Of a stretch of 64,000 bases of DNA, positions 23,701 through 36,183 are shown in pieces. Source of the DNA: Viola odorata (Eukaryota > Streptophyta > Magnoliopsida > Malpighiales > Violaceae). The notes below the pieces were generated by a model. That model had not been told where the DNA came from, did no database searches, and was given only the letters and a program-made list of their open reading frames with translations. How positions within the stretch are numbered: the stretch's first letter is position 1; each line of letters starts with the position of its first letter. The DNA lies in assembly GCA_963691705.1 (NCBI GenBank), contig OY829537.1, positions 68,593,352 to 68,657,351 on the forward strand. Reading direction: 5' to 3'. The translations under genes were made by a program, and so were the position numbers.

Positions 23701-24517
23701 CCTTGTTTATAGCTTCAGCCTTCTCAGTAGAGAAAGCTCGCCATTTTTGTTGAATGGGTTTTGCCTCAGGATCAACATTAAGTCGATGCTCTGTGACTTT
23801 TCGTGCGATACCTGGCATGTCTGCAGGCTTCCAAGCAAATTTTGCTTGGTGTTTATTCAACAAGTGAGTGAGTCGTTCCTTCTCCTCCAGGTTTAGCTTT
23901 TCACTAAGCAAGAAACTCGCTCCTTGTACTCTGTTAATGGCTACTGGTGTCATTTTGTCCACCGGCTGAGTGCGCCTTTCATCGTTCTGTTCAAAAGGAT
24001 CCGCCGTTACGCATACGTATCTGTCACAGCTTCCTTGCGTCATAAGTAAGTAACACTCCGCCGCTAATTTTTGATCACCTCTAATCGAAACCACTCCATC
24101 CCAAGAGGGGTACTTCAAGCTCAAATGTATTTGGGAGATCGTTGTGCCAAAGTGGTTAAGGAACGGACGCCCAAGAATGGCGTTATAAGGCAAAGTAAGA
24201 TCCACTACCAGAAACAACAACTTTTCTTATCTTTTCGAAGTTTCTTCCCTGAAGTATACGGACATCTGTGTAACTCCGATGACGGGGATGGGGACGCCAT
24301 CTACTCCCATTATTGGCTTCTTGCAAGGTGTCAACTCAGTTCCTAGTCGTTTCATAAGATTGTAGGCTTCTAGTGAAAATAAGTTTACCGCACTGCCGTT
24401 ATCAAGAAGAGTTCTCCTGACTCCATGATTGTCTATAACGGGTGTGACTACCAGTGCGTCATTGTGCGGAAACACGACACCCTTTTCATCTTCCAGTTTT
24501 CTCGTCTCCAGTCGCAT
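20708..24517 (-). pseudogene. pol: Element B protease-RT-RNase H-aRNase H-integrase, multiply broken
   Basis: Protease: LLDNGSAVNLFS near 24400 and AILGRPFLNHFG near 24160. RT: catalytic EAYVDDLL near 23310, with preceding GLKNAGATFQRL. RNase H1: 23130-22560. Archaeal-type RNase H: VDGAKN near 22410, ATEYEALL near 22290, GDSKLVV near 22190. Integrase: HEGICGMH with CQNF near 21720-21610, GIDILGPF near 21510, DYFTKWVE near 21440, and a GPY/F-like C-terminus 21130-20708. From 24517 to about 22066 one phase holds, broken by stops near 24227, 23603, 23524 and 22709 (TAA, TGA for Trp, TAG, TAA). Frameshifts occur near 22000-22070 and in the integrase core (21131-21600). No frame is intact. Confidence 0.9.
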
Positions 24518-26447
24518 GCGCTAGCAGTGTGAGTTCATCGAGGTAGGGCGTACCTCCAGCTATAATATTAATGATTGGAATGTCCTCGTCATGGATTGTT
24601 AACATTTCTCTGACTCTCCCAGTGGGGTTGGTGTCGTTCTCAGTTGCATGAAAGGAAGTCTGTTTGTCATCTTGCACCCTGTCTATAGGGTTTCTCTTGG
24701 CTTCTTCTCTAGTCTTGGTGGTAAATTCTCCAAGATAGCCTTCTTCTACCAATTGTTCTATCGCAAACTTCAACTCTCTACACACGTCAGTGGCATGTCC
24801 CTTGACTTTGTGGAACTTGCAATAGGCGTTTTCTCTTCCTCTCATGTTTACACCGGGTTTTACAGGGGCTGGATAACAGATAGGCAATTTCCGTTGTTGG
24901 ACAATCGCCAAGATTTCTGCTCTCGGGAGTATAAGGGAAGGAAGATCAGGATCGTAAACTTTGCCCTTGGGTGGGTCCGCTTGTCACCGAGTGGGAGAGT
25001 TGTCAGGCCTTCCTCGTTAAAAATTGCCTCTTTGCCGGGTTGAAGCTCGAGGGATGTGATCTTTTCGTTGGGCGTAATCGTCAACAAGGCGAGCGTCAGG
25101 AGCCACGTTAGCATGAGTGGTATGAGCCAGAGGTGCGCTCTGTGGCACATTCTGAATTCTGTCTCTACTCTCTTCTCCTTCTATTTTTGCGTAATTATGA
25201 GCTTTCAGTCTCAATGCGTCTAGAGTCGTTGGGGGGTCCACCATCAACGTGTCACGTGGCATCCGATAACAACAGTTTCGCTTCAAAGCTTCCACCGCGA
25301 AATCAACAGCAACATCTGGCGTTAAAGACATTTCTATGTCAAAACGGCTAAGGAAATCCGTCAAAGATTCTTGAGGTTTCCTATGTATATCAAATAAAGC
25401 TGCAGCAGACTTCCTGATGGGGATAGCCGTGCTAAATCGGCTCCAAAACTTAGCTTCCAATTGTGAGAAACTATCGATGGATCCAGCTGGGAGTCCCTCG
25501 AACCAAAGACGTGCGACCCCTGACAACGTCATGACAAAAATCTGGCACAAGGCCGAATCACTGTGAGTTTGGAATTACACAAAATCTTTTACCTTGTTAA
25601 GGTGGGAAATGGGATCCTTTGTGCCGTCATAAGACTCCGTGGGGAGTTTCACATGTCGACTGACTCTATGATTTCTAATGTGTTGGCTAAATGGGTGGCC
25701 AGTGTTATGCTCAGGGATCCTGTGAGGATGACGGGAAGGAGAGACCTCCAGATGATGCACTTGCCTTCGAAGATCTGGTGCGCGATATCGCCTGGGAGAC
25801 CGGCTACGACTCCTTGGTGAGCGAGTTCGATATCTTCTGCTACTGGACCTTTCACTGCGCCTATGGGACATATCCCTAGCCATTTCATCTCGTCTGGCAT
25901 CCCAATTAAATCTATCTTCACCATGCCAACGTTCACCCGATGATACCGGAATCTCATGGGTATGCGGCCTATGAGCGAGCTGCGTAAGGCTGACGGGGGT
26001 TATCGTTGTAGGCAAGGTTATAGAGATATTGCCGTATCGCGGGGGCGAAAATGGTCGATCAGTGACAATTGACGGGGTGAATAAAACGTGAGAGGGAATG
26101 TTAGATTCTGAAGCATTCAGACTAGATCCAGTAGCCAATGCGGTTAGGTGCTCCAACTGTGTGCGCAAAGCCATCAGGGAGTTCGCCAAAGGATTGTTTG
26201 CACTGTCCCTCACGGATCTCATTGGAGGGGGACTAGAAAAGCTAGATCCTGCCATTTGAGAAGGTGAAATGCCCATTTGGGAGGGTGATACTCCCATTTT
26301 TGGCCCAAAGAAAAAATCTGGTTGTGCAGAAGGAGTTCCCTGCGCTGCAGTGGGCATAGCAGTAGTAATAGGAGGAAAACGTTCTCTGCGGGGGGCAAGA
26401 GAAATACCGTAGGACTGAGAAGGCGTGGAATCTGGGTTAGAAGCCAT
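24486..26447 (-). pseudogene. gag: Element B gag, broken by nonsense codons
   Basis: Start MASNPDSTPS at 26447 is preferred; an in-frame ATG at 26498 also exists. A Ser/Arg-rich stretch (25800-25640) precedes the gag core (SHLNKVKDF, ARLWFEGLP, FWSRFSTAIPIRKSAAAL), then a knuckle CKFHKVKGHATDVC (near 24800) with CX2HX4HX4C spacing. One phase runs from 26498 to 24486 with stops at 25575 (TAA), 25017 (TAA) and a TGA about 33 bases further on; each is one C-to-T change from a Gln or Arg codon. The protease frame overlaps its end (24517) in a different phase, from a frameshift of unknown origin. Confidence 0.85.
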
Positions 26448-27010
26448 GTTCCTTAAATCTCCAAGAAAAGGCAGAGCTTGGCTATTAAGGCGGCTCACTT
26501 AATAAAACCAAAGCTCTCAATGAAAGCACAACTTTGATAAGATTTGATATGCCGGAGAGGGGTAAGTGAGGAATATGGCCTCCTGTGTGACGGATCCTGT
26601 CGCCCGAGGTACCTGCAAAGCACCGGAGGCGGCGTAGAAACTCCGATGCTTAAGTCAGTAAAGGGGATCAAAAAATGGCAGGGCTTTGACCAGCTATCTT
26701 AGGCTTACCTTTGGTCTTGAATGTTGGGGTATTTACAGACAAAAGGAGGGCATTACCTATAGGGGGTGGGCGTTATCACGGAGTGATAACGCCAGGATCC
26801 TTCAGATAACGTCTTGTGATGTCTAGGATGGGATAACGCTGTTAGTGTGGTTAGATAACGAGTGAGACCCCCACCGCTGATGTCGACCATCCTAGGATTC
26901 CATAGTAGAAAAGGGGTGATAACCGCAGTGGCATGGCCCAGCTACAGTGCTCCGGCCTTGTTATCGAGTATAAGAATGAAAATACCCTTAGGATCACTTC
27001 TATAGTTATT
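26448..27010 (-). mobile_element. Element B 5' LTR (R-U5 and part of U3) and leader, approximate
   Basis: On the minus strand TGTAAATACCCC (26727-26738) looks like a decayed TATAAATACCCC box. CTGACTTAAGCATCGGAG, a CCTCCGG phrase and GCAGGTAC follow. The same series occurs in the plus-strand LTR at 33436-33630 and is characteristic of Retand/Grande-type LTRs. The U3 part holds a perfect 11-bp palindrome and GATAACG words. LTR ends and primer-binding site could not be placed. Confidence 0.6.
26769..26793. promoter_or_regulatory. Perfect inverted repeat in the element B U3
   Basis: GGCGTTATCAC and GTGATAACGCC flank a 3-nt loop. Further GATAACG copies follow within about 90 bp (near 26815, 26831, 26854). 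It is a possible binding site, but no factor is known to me. Confidence 0.5.
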
Positions 27011-28103
27011 AAGGACGATGTCTTGCTTTAGTGTGGGGAGGGATTTCATATTTTTGTGATAATTTTGTGTGCATTTTCTAGCATGTTTGTATGACTGCAT
27101 GATTACTATCGTATTGCATGACTGTTTACCCTTGCATCTGCATGTTTTTTCCCGATTTGGAATTTTTTCCACAACTTGTTTTCAATCGCTGTTTGCACTA
27201 CCCCTGTTTTGAAATCACCTTTGATGGAATGCACAGAGTAGGCCCACTACACACAGACACTTCACCAAGTGCACCAAAACTGTTTGCACACCATACTGCC
27301 TAATAGCTCTTATGACTATGTCTTGCCCTAGCTGCTTGCAAACGATGTATTTTACCCAGTGAGTTTTTGAACTTTCATGCCATATTTTCTTGATGAGTGA
27401 ATGCTTGATTGTGTGCTAGCTGGATTTGCATGAGACCCCTGGGTATAGGCACGATTAGACGTGAGAAAGCGATGATGTGATTAGGAACTTTTGCAACCTT
27501 CTTTGTTATCTTTTTTCTTATTTTTTATCCTCTTGCCCTTGCTGCTTAACCTTTTATTTCACCACCCTTCTAACTACTTGAGCCATCCTTTTCTTTTCTT
27601 AGCAGGTGAGAGATGCCCTCTAGCAGTGGTAAGGTGGGACAAAGAGAAACAACATCTTTGATGTGGGGGTATCGAATGGCTAGACTGAGAAGCAGAAAGT
27701 AGGAACAGATGCAGGGAACAAAACTATAACATCCGACTGCTAGATCGAGATGCTGAAAGCAGTAGTATGGCAAGCAATTGCTGGACACAAAGAGAAACAA
27801 AAACTCTAGTGTGGGGATATCAGACTACTCAGTCGAGACGCTCAAAACAAATCATTTAATGAACAACATGGAAATGAAGAGCTAGGCTAAGACATTGACA
27901 GCAATCATTTATTGAAGATCAGATGCCCGAGGAAAATTCTGCTGCTCCAGTTCGAAGGTCCAAAACGATTGTATACGCTCCCTTTTGCTCTTTCTTTCTT
28001 CTTCTTAAAATAAAAAAAAATATTCAAAAAATTAATTTGAGCAAAAGAGGAGTACAAATCAGAATGGAGCAAAGCAGCGACAAGGATCAAAAGACCGATG
28101 GCA
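27011..28103 (+). mobile_element. Athila-like 3' noncoding fragment (left of solo LTR)
   Basis: Contains phrases typical of the region between the last ORF and the 3' LTR of Athila-type elements (TTTAGTGTGGGGAGGGAT, TCTTTGATGTGGGGGTAT). No coding frame. It is the left half of a target interrupted by the solo LTR. Assignment rests on phrase recognition only. Confidence 0.4.
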
Positions 28104-28979
28104 CGTTCTGTCGCGCCCCGAAAATAATAATATTCGCGAGTATACGACGAATTTGAGACCTTACGATGCTCGGCGTAAAAGGATGCCTCGCAACATGCAA
28201 TGAAGTCGTCACCCTAATTTTGTCTCTAGGCTTAGGGAACCTAATTGTCATGGCATAAAAAAAATAAAAAATAAAAAACTAAAGGCACAAAAAAAAAGGT
28301 CTAAACCCAAGACGAAGGTTCGGGGTCGTATTATGGACTCGGGAAGGTGTTAGGCACCTGAGTCACATCCGAAAATGGTTACCCGTTGATAAGAGAGGTC
28401 TTTAAAAATGTTTAATAAAAATGCGTTTTTAAAAGGGGGTCCTCAGAGGAATCATCACTTTAGTCTTTTCCATGATCGGGACCATTCAGGAATAATTAAT
28501 CGTTGGACGGGGTTACCGTTTTAAAAATCTTTTCGGACGGGGTTACCGTTTTCAAGACCGATCGATTATTCCTGACCGTAGCGTGATGGGACTAAATTTT
28601 CCGTAAGACTGAATGAGCGCCCTCCATTTCATCATCGGACCATGCATGATTAAATTAATTACTACGTGATTCTATCATAGATAGCTTAACAGAGTACAGA
28701 TTAAATGAGAGGTTTTGAATGATAAATTGATGTGGGATCGAAGCCACCAAGTACATGCAGTCAATTATAAACAAAATCTTAAAATCAAACGAACATGGCA
28801 TTTTAAGCAAGTCTTTAAACAAGTTGTTCATATGGGTTGATTTTAATTCTAGCAATTCTATATATCATGCATACGATCAATTCTTACAGAAAAGCGTTGA
28901 ATAAATAAAAGGGAAAGAAAGGCATACTTTCGAGCGAAGCTTTAAATTTTAAACCTACAAAATGAGAGTGTTAGTGATA

Positions 28980-29560
28980 GCTCGAAAAATAAATAAGTAG
29001 TTTATGAATGCGAGAATTTAAATAACAGTTGATATTTATCGAAAAAATTAAGCAATGATTTTTTAGGAGTACGAAGATAAAATGGTGATTTGACACATGA
29101 AAATTTAAATGATGACTTTGATAAGTGTGGGAAAATTTAAATGATGATAGTGCATGCGAGAAATTAAATGATGATCTGAAAAGTGTGAGAAATTAAATTA
29201 TGATTTGATGTGTACGAAAATTTAAATGATGATTTGACGAAAAATTAAAGATTTGATATTTGCAGAAAAATAAGCAGTTGACGATTTGCAGAAAATTAAA
29301 TAGTTGATGATTTGCAGAAAATTAAACAGTTGATGATTTGCCGAAAATTAAACAGTTGATGATTTGCAGAAAATTAAATAGTTGATATTTGCGAGAATTA
29401 AACAGTTGATATTTGCGAGAATTAAAAATACAACCGACCATATAGGCGGAAAATTAAACGACTGAATTTAAATTGCAAAAAGTAGATTGCGGAAAATTAA
29501 AGTGCGGAAAATAAAGTGCGGAAAATTAAATTGCGGAATTTTAAACAGTTGATAGGTACG
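28980..29560 (-). repeat. AT-rich tandem array in solo LTR
   Basis: Units with core GTTGATGATTTGCAGAAAAT (plus-strand reading), the counterpart of the array at 15228-15990 in reverse. Confidence 0.8.
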
Positions 29561-30242
29561 AAATTTTAAAACGACAATATTACGAAAAAATAGTCATATG
29601 AAGCACACGAGTATTTTTACGAAAAATGCGATCCGAGGTCTCGGAACAATGAAAATGGGTTGGGCCTACTTTGAAAAATAAAAGAAATGGGCCACGAATA
29701 GTTCCTGGCCCAAGGAAATAAAAAAGAATGGTGATGGGCTTGGCCCATCACCTTTCTTCCTTCTTCCCGCGTGGACAAGCCCACGCATGCTACTATTCAT
29801 CGTCCCCTAGCTTTGGTCGCCAGCGCCACTGCCGGCGGCCAAGCTCCGGCCACCCGTGGCCAAAATGAAAAACCTTCGTATCGAGATGCTCGTCTCCTCG
29901 ACGGTTTCCCGAGTTTAATTTCGAAAAAAACGACTAAAATCATAATTATCGAAAACTAATTAATTCGCAAGATTTATCTAACGATTAAGCAAATTAAAAG
30001 CATGTATTTAATCTATGGCATATATAGGAATTATTGGCATAAAAATAACCAATTAATTTGATCAAAAATGCAATCAAACAATTAAAGAAAGAAAAGGCAG
30101 TAAAAAATGAAGAAAAAATGCTTACTGGAAAGCTTGAAATTAATGGCGCCTTATGCTCTACATGAGCAATGGGTCAAGAGGGAGAAGGAGCAGGGCTTGC
30201 TCTTGGTGAATTCATGGTTTTAATGGTTGAAGGCAGTGGCTT

Positions 30243-30249
30243 TTTTATA
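30243..30249 (-). promoter_or_regulatory. TATA box of solo LTR
   Basis: Minus strand CGGCCTATAAAA, the same context as in the element A LTR. Confidence 0.6.
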
Positions 30250-31198
30250 GGCCGAAGTCGCGTGGAGGCGAGGACGAGGGTGCTGCGCATGGAGGAGGGA
30301 GAGCGTCGCGCTGGCGGAGCTAAGCGTCGAGGTGGCGAGGCTAGGTGGCTGTGATGATGGTCGACGGGACAGGAAGCGACGGGAGCAAGAAGCACGGTGG
30401 CTTGCTCCGCTGCTCCGTCGCTTCCACGGTGCATGTGCACCATGCACATTAATTCAAGGGTCGTTGAGCTGGTTGACTTTCCTTGGTCAACCAGATCAAT
30501 GGTGATGATCAAATGCCCCTTTAATTTTATTTAAATGGCCTCGAGCCATTTTCGTGAACAAACGTTTCGAATTTTCTAGCCGAAAGTGCCTACAGCTTAC
30601 AGCCTACAGCCTGTAGAGAAAAATAAGATGAGTTTAACAGCCTACAGCGAATGACGAGAATTTTTCGTTTAACGTGTTTATTTTCTCGTTCGGAAACATG
30701 AAATGTTCGGATGAAAAATAAATGACGTTATAACGAAAACTACGTGAAACGAACTCGGTCGGCGTGAATGAAAAAAAGAGTAGGTAATAGTTGATGGAAA
30801 ATATAACGCATTCGAGCTATCGTCTGAGCGAACTTACTCAGGTCCAATAAAAGCTCGAACAAAAATAATAATAAAAAATAAAAATGCTAAAAAATGTGAT
30901 AAAATACTAAAAATCCTAAATTTTATGCGATGACCTAAAACGAAAAAATAACTAGCAAATGACTAACGGATAATTAAAAATGTGATTTTTAAGGCTAATA
31001 ATATTAATGATAATAATAATGAAAATACGTGACGAAAAATTAAAAATGCGATTTCGAACGCTGACGATGACAAAATGCGATGAGAATTTAAAATACTAAC
31101 GACAGTAAATTAATAAAAAATGACAGTAAGTTGAGTGAAATAACGGAAATGATAAATTTAATTAAAAACGGCGTCAAAATTCGGGTATCAACACGTTC

Positions 31199-32760
31199 TG
31201 AAGAAGATCATACCCCCACTCTCCATCAGCACTCTCTGTCTTGCCCGTGCCACTGCCGTCAGGAGGCTCTCTCACCACTTTGCCTTTTTCCAGCTAAGAA
31301 AACCTCTATCCTTCCTCCTCTCTCTTTTGAACCCCTCTTCTCTAAACATATTCTCTTACTTTACCTTTGCAAAGTTTCTATGATCGTATGATTGCTCACG
31401 CATGTGTTCTACGTACTCGGGTCGCTATTGTAAATCTAGTTTTGTGCATTATCATTTGCATTGTTGAGCATAAACACCTAACTCTTTCTCTGAGCGTGAG
31501 TGATAAACACTATATCTTATGAGGATTGCTTGCAGCAGGCTGACATAGGAAAGCTACTCTTCTGGTTTCGTTATTCCTTAAGAGTAGTGCATAGTTCATC
31601 TAGGAAGGAGGGTGGTGTACTGCTCGGTCGAAGCGTAATTGGAGGCGATAAGTTATTCTGTGTGTTTTGGATTGAGACTGTGTGTTCCAAAAGAGGTGAT
31701 GTTTTTAAGTGTAATGCTCGAGGGAGAGCATTGGGGTAGTGTGGGGATGTTTAATAGAGCGTTTGATATGCATAAATTCCCCTTCTTTTATATGCCTTTC
31801 TAGATCTTGATGCTGCTAATGGTGTTGTGTTTCTTCACTTTTTACAGATCTTGGCTATTTAAGAGGAAAATACAAAAAAAAAACATTTTCTATCACTTTC
31901 TGGAAAGAATCGAGCAGCTAGGTCGTGCAGCTGCATGCTCTCAGAAGGCAACAGAGTCCTAGCGAGAAAAGGAAACTATCGCAAAGAAGGAAACTTCAGA
32001 TTCACTCATTAATTCCTCCAATAATCGCGATCTCAGTAGAAGACCATTGAGGAATATTATTCCAATCGGATTAGGAGTTTAATTTGTAATAGTTATAAAT
32101 ACTTTTAGTAATTAGGTATTCTTTGACTCTCCGTTCTCTAGACTTTGGCACTGCTATATTTTGCTACTTCTGCCTCCGGCACGATTTGTCTTTACTTTCA
32201 ATAAATCGGAGCTTTGCTCCGGCCGGTAATAAATAGGATTTCTTTCTTCTTCACTTCTTCTATTTAATTATGCAATTTATTTATTTAATTCTTGTTACCT
32301 TTAACATGAGCGGCTAAACTCCTAGTTCTTGGTAAGAATCGTTGAAGGTTGCTAGGGAAGCCGTGACGTCGAATTATGCTTAACATATTCCTGGTCGGTA
32401 TCTATCTCGTTTAATATTATCTTGTCTATTTGTCTAGAATTAATTTCAAGCCTGATCAACTAGTAATTAAACTAGGGAATTACAGTCATCTCTGTGGTTA
32501 TAACTAACACGAAGCTGTAGGGTAAAGTAGACGACCATTCTGGAAGTAATCGGGTTCCTAGTCTCATTCAGTTGGGTTGAACAGATTGTTAGGGTAGAGC
32601 CTCGAGCGTACTGAGTGTCTCACCCTAGACGCGTCTTACCTCCTCTTCATGGGCAGCCGAGTATTGTCTCCATAAGCGTACCTTGGAGGACAGCGGACTG
32701 TCAAGGTTACCCCATAGCAATTTATCTTATGTGTCTTAAGCTGCACAAGAGGAAGGAGAC
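31199..32760 (+). mobile_element. Athila-like 3' junction and LTR fragment (right of solo LTR)
   Basis: Continues the target sequence beyond the solo LTR. Contains GGGGTAGTGTGGGGATG (31733-31749), a TTTCAATAAATCGGAG phrase and ATGAGCGGCTAAACTCC, which resemble Athila LTR sequence. No supported coding frame. Boundaries and family are tentative. Confidence 0.4.
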
Positions 32761-32989
32761 TTGCTTTTATTTATTTCTTTACAAGTTTATAAATAGAGGT
32801 TTGGCATATGAAATATGGAGGCTGTCCGGAAATTTCCTTGTGAGGTGTGATATTTGCAGAAGGAAGAAATTTGTTAATACTTCAGAAGAGATTATCCATT
32901 TTGAAAAGACTTTTTCAGAGATATCAGTTATTTTAATAGAGAAGAGTTATATTTCAGAAGATAGAGCATAGTATTTTGTGCCAATTAAT

Positions 32990-33735
32990 TATAATGGCAA
33001 TTTCTGATCATCCGGGAAAGTCAGTGGAGGAACAGTAACCATCCGGAAAGTCAACGAATGAACAGTCAAGATTCCTTGTGAATAGTGAAAGCTTCCTTGT
33101 GAACATTGAAAGCTTCCGTGAATAGTAAGCTACCGGTAAACAGTACCCGGAATAGTAAAATGCAAGAAAGAAGAAGAGGATTGAAAACTCCTAGAAAATT
33201 TACAGTCTCCTGCGGTTCAGAAGTACAGAGTTTTATCAAACACCTGGAATTGAGCCCTTGGTAAACACTCAGGCTCATTTTCGGTTGGGCTTGTGATAAT
33301 CCAAAACAGACCCCCCTAGGCATTTTGGTCTTTACACGGGGTACTAGGAATGTGGTCGACATCAACGTGGGGGGGCCACCTACCGGATGACGCCTAATCC
33401 CACACCCGGTATGTCCAAGCACCCACCTCAAGTGTCTATAAATACCCCCCTAAGGCAAGTAAGGAGGACATGCTCACATAAGCCCACACTTACTCTGCAG
33501 AGTCACTCACCCTATATCCTCTCTCTACTCTCTCCCCTAAACTCTTGCTTACCCTTATATTTATCCTTATACTGACTTAAGCATCGGAGAGCTTGCGCCG
33601 GGGACCCCCTCCGGCATTGTGCAGGTACAACAGTTGCTATGGTGGTGGTGAAGATTTCAGATTCATAGAATTATCCTCGCCTCGGGTTCGAAGATTATCA
33701 CAGTTAAATATTAGATCTGGAAACAACGTGGTAAC
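32990..33735 (+). mobile_element. Retand/Grande-like LTR fragment, plus strand
   Basis: TATA box CTATAAATACCCCCC at 33436-33450, then a CT-rich start-site region, ACTGACTTAAGCATCGGAG, a CCTCCGG phrase and GTGCAGGTAC, all matching the element B LTR. The upstream U3 has short repeats (CCGGAAAGTC, GAACAGT, GCTTCC). Ends and target duplication not found. Confidence 0.6.
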
Positions 33736-34083
33736 TTTTGAAGTACAATAGTTATGACTGCAAAAACCTCTATTGTTAGTCAAAACTGCAAAAACCTCTC
33801 ATCTTGTCACTCTCATCCATCCTTTATGAAAGGCAAGTCAAAACCGAGGACAGGAAAGCATAACATGAGGTGTGCTAATTATCGAAAGAACAAGTAATTA
33901 TAATTATAATTTTTTAAATAATTATAATTATAATTTTTTAAACCTCGGTATTACCATTTTTAATTGCTAAAAAAACTCGGTGCCTTCTTCTCACTTCCCA
34001 ACACTTAATAAAGAGAAAGAGAGGAAAAATAAGGATACTGAAGAGATAACAACACTCACTTTACTATTTTTCCCTCTAACCAT
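33736..34083. other. AT-rich spacer with a 25-bp-class direct repeat
   Basis: Two adjacent copies of a TAATTATAATTATAATTTTT-type unit at about 33897-33945. No gene seen. Ends at the 10-bp flank of the next transposon. Confidence 0.5.
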
Positions 34084-34093
34084 ACTGTTTGCT

Positions 34094-36173
34094 AGGGGTG
34101 TCCACCGAAATACCATACCGAAATACCGTCCGAACCGAAGCGAAATAACGCAAATTCGGACGGTATTTTTTCAACCGAATTTACTGTTCGGTAATTCGGT
34201 ACAGTATCGAAATAATTTTTGGTACGGTACGGTATGGATTTTGGTGGGTTCGGTAATACCGAACCTAACGTACCGATTTACAAGCATTTCTTGGATAGGG
34301 TTTATTTCAATCACATTTCACCCTCCTCGCCTCACCAGTGCCGCACCCACTCAACCTTCTCTCACCCTCTCGGCCTCTCCTTCACCGTCGCTTCACTCTC
34401 GCGACTCTCACCCTCTCAGCCTCTCTTTCACCATCGACTCTCACCTTCTCGGCCTCTCCTTCACCATCGTCGTTCACAACTCTCATCAATCCCGTTCCAA
34501 AAATTGTCTACATCAAATCCAAATTCTCTCTTCTTTCATCTCCGCTGAGATTCAAATACCCATCATCAAGCCACTTACGATTTCATTTCTGGATCTATTC
34601 ACGACTGTCACCCTTACATGTGAGTTTTTTCCCCTCTTCTGATTGCTATTATTTCAACTTTTCCACGTAAAACTCAATGGAATGGTTATTACTTGTGATT
34701 ATTGGGTTTTTTACTTCTGTTTGGATTTTCCTCTCAAGAGCTTTCATTTTTAGTACAATGGTTATTACTTGTGAATTGTGATTATTGGGTTCTGTACTTC
34801 TATTTGGATTTTGTTTGGATTGTTGAATTAATTTCTGTATATTAACAGAATTTTGTGATGTAGAGTTGGGAGAAATTTGTTGTATTATTAAAGTACAATT
34901 GGCATGAATACTATCCCTACTTTTTCTAAAGTCTGCACTTTTTTGGAAAATCTATAGATCCATTCATTAGCCATGCGTTTTAATTTCTTTTCATTATAAA
35001 GGTTTTTCCTTTGTTGATTTTTCTTTTCTGTGGGTACGGGTAGCCAATTTGACTCTAACAAAAGAACCAAATTTTTGGAAGTTGTGATTTGTTAATGGTT
35101 AGTAATTTCACTTTTAAGGTATCTTTTCTTGTGGTTACAATTTTGGATCTGTTGAGTTTCTTCACATTATCTCCTATGTTGATTTTATTTGTTTGGTTGA
35201 GGATGCATTTTTCATCTTCCATTTGCAATTGCCAATTAGTAAGCAGAGCAGTATTTGCTGCTTGCTTGTAACTCCTATGGAGCAGACTGGATTTTTTTAT
35301 TTAAGGATCTTTGTTTTATTATATTGGCTCGCTCTATACTTTCTTCCTGATTGACCTCTTTCTGTAATCTGCTATGTTTGTTGCCTCTTTTTACTAATCT
35401 CATTCGAGCATGTTTGATGCCTCTAGTACCACATAAATGAGTCTCTTTGTGTTTTTTAACTGCAGCCACTCCCAGATAATACTAATAGTTCAGTTAATTA
35501 AGCATGTCCTGTTGGAATAATTTCTTGGGTTAATGTAATGTCTAAACTAAAGTAGGAAGGATTGGAATTCATAGAGTCATGATGTCCTTCTGTCTGATTT
35601 GTGGCAAGTGTTGTTCATCCTTTAATTCTTAGCTGGAGCTATTGATGTGGTTGTTTGAATTCTTTTAACAGTTTGTTCACTAGCAAGAATCTACTCATCC
35701 CTTCAAGAACATTCGTAATGCGATTATTTCCCTTCGAGGATACATCCAGTTGATGATGGATTTCGGATACTGAATGAATGCACTGCAAGGTGTGCATGCA
35801 GAACTTCATTTGCACAACAACAAAAGTGAAGTGCAAGGAACATGCTGAAATAAAACACCCCACTTAAAAAAATGACAAAACTGTATGTTGGAATTGAAGT
35901 ACAAATTTTGATGTATGTATTTTTGTTTTATCTGTGATGGAGGCAATTTTACAGTAGACCCAAGTGAATATCCAGGAAAATTGAAAATTTTGCCATTGCT
36001 TAATAAACTGTTCGGTATTTCAGTATATCGAAATACCGTACCAAACTAATTTCGGTATTTCGGTATGGTACCGAAATTTAGTTCGGCACGGTATGGTATT
36101 TTTTTTGGAGGTTCGGTATACCAAATACTGAAATATTTCAGACGGTATACCGAAATACCATCCGATAGACACC
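34094..36173. mobile_element. hAT-like non-autonomous element with CGGTA-rich subterminal repeats (2080 bp)
   Basis: Left end AGGGGTGTCC and right end GACACC are inverted. About 180 bp inside each end is packed with TACCG/CGGTA words (ACCGAAATACC, GGTACGGTAT) in opposite orientation. Direct flanks ACTGTTTGCT (10 bp) occur at 34084-34093 and 36174-36183; an 8-bp hAT-type duplication is contained in them. No transposase. The interior has a CT-rich, leader-like segment and AT-rich DNA, possibly captured host sequence. Confidence 0.7.
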
Positions 36174-36183
36174 ACTGTTTGCT

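Larger units (their letters stand above)
16824..27010 (-). mobile_element. Element B: decayed Tat/Retand-type gypsy element, minus strand, 3' end interrupted
   Basis: Read on the minus strand it has a 5' LTR/leader (about 27010-26448), gag (26447-24486), protease-RT-RNase H-aRNase H-integrase (24517-20708), then a long 3' region containing an ORF on the opposite strand (16968-18794). An antisense ORF between integrase and 3' LTR is a known trait of several Tat-lineage families. Its 3' LTR is not in the window because element A begins at 16823. Many stops and at least two frameshifts show it is older than A. The right boundary is approximate. Confidence 0.8.
28109..31193 (-). mobile_element. 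Solo LTR of the element A family (3085 bp) with 5-bp target duplication
   Basis: Minus-strand LTR from TGTTGATACCCGAATTTTGA (ending at 31193) to GGGGCGCGACA (28109). Both ends match the element A LTR. It is flanked by perfect CGTTC duplications (28104-28108 and 31194-31198), with no internal sequence, so it is a solo LTR left by recombination between two LTRs. It has a TATA motif on the minus strand at 30243-30249 and its own AT-rich repeat array. Confidence 0.92.

Noticed and set aside
32615..32971. 118-codon plus-strand frame
   Set aside because: Spans presumed LTR sequence, no motif, unusual composition.
33980..34642. 220-codon plus-strand frame
   Set aside because: Crosses the end of the hAT-like element and translates CGGTA and CT-rich repeats; no motif.
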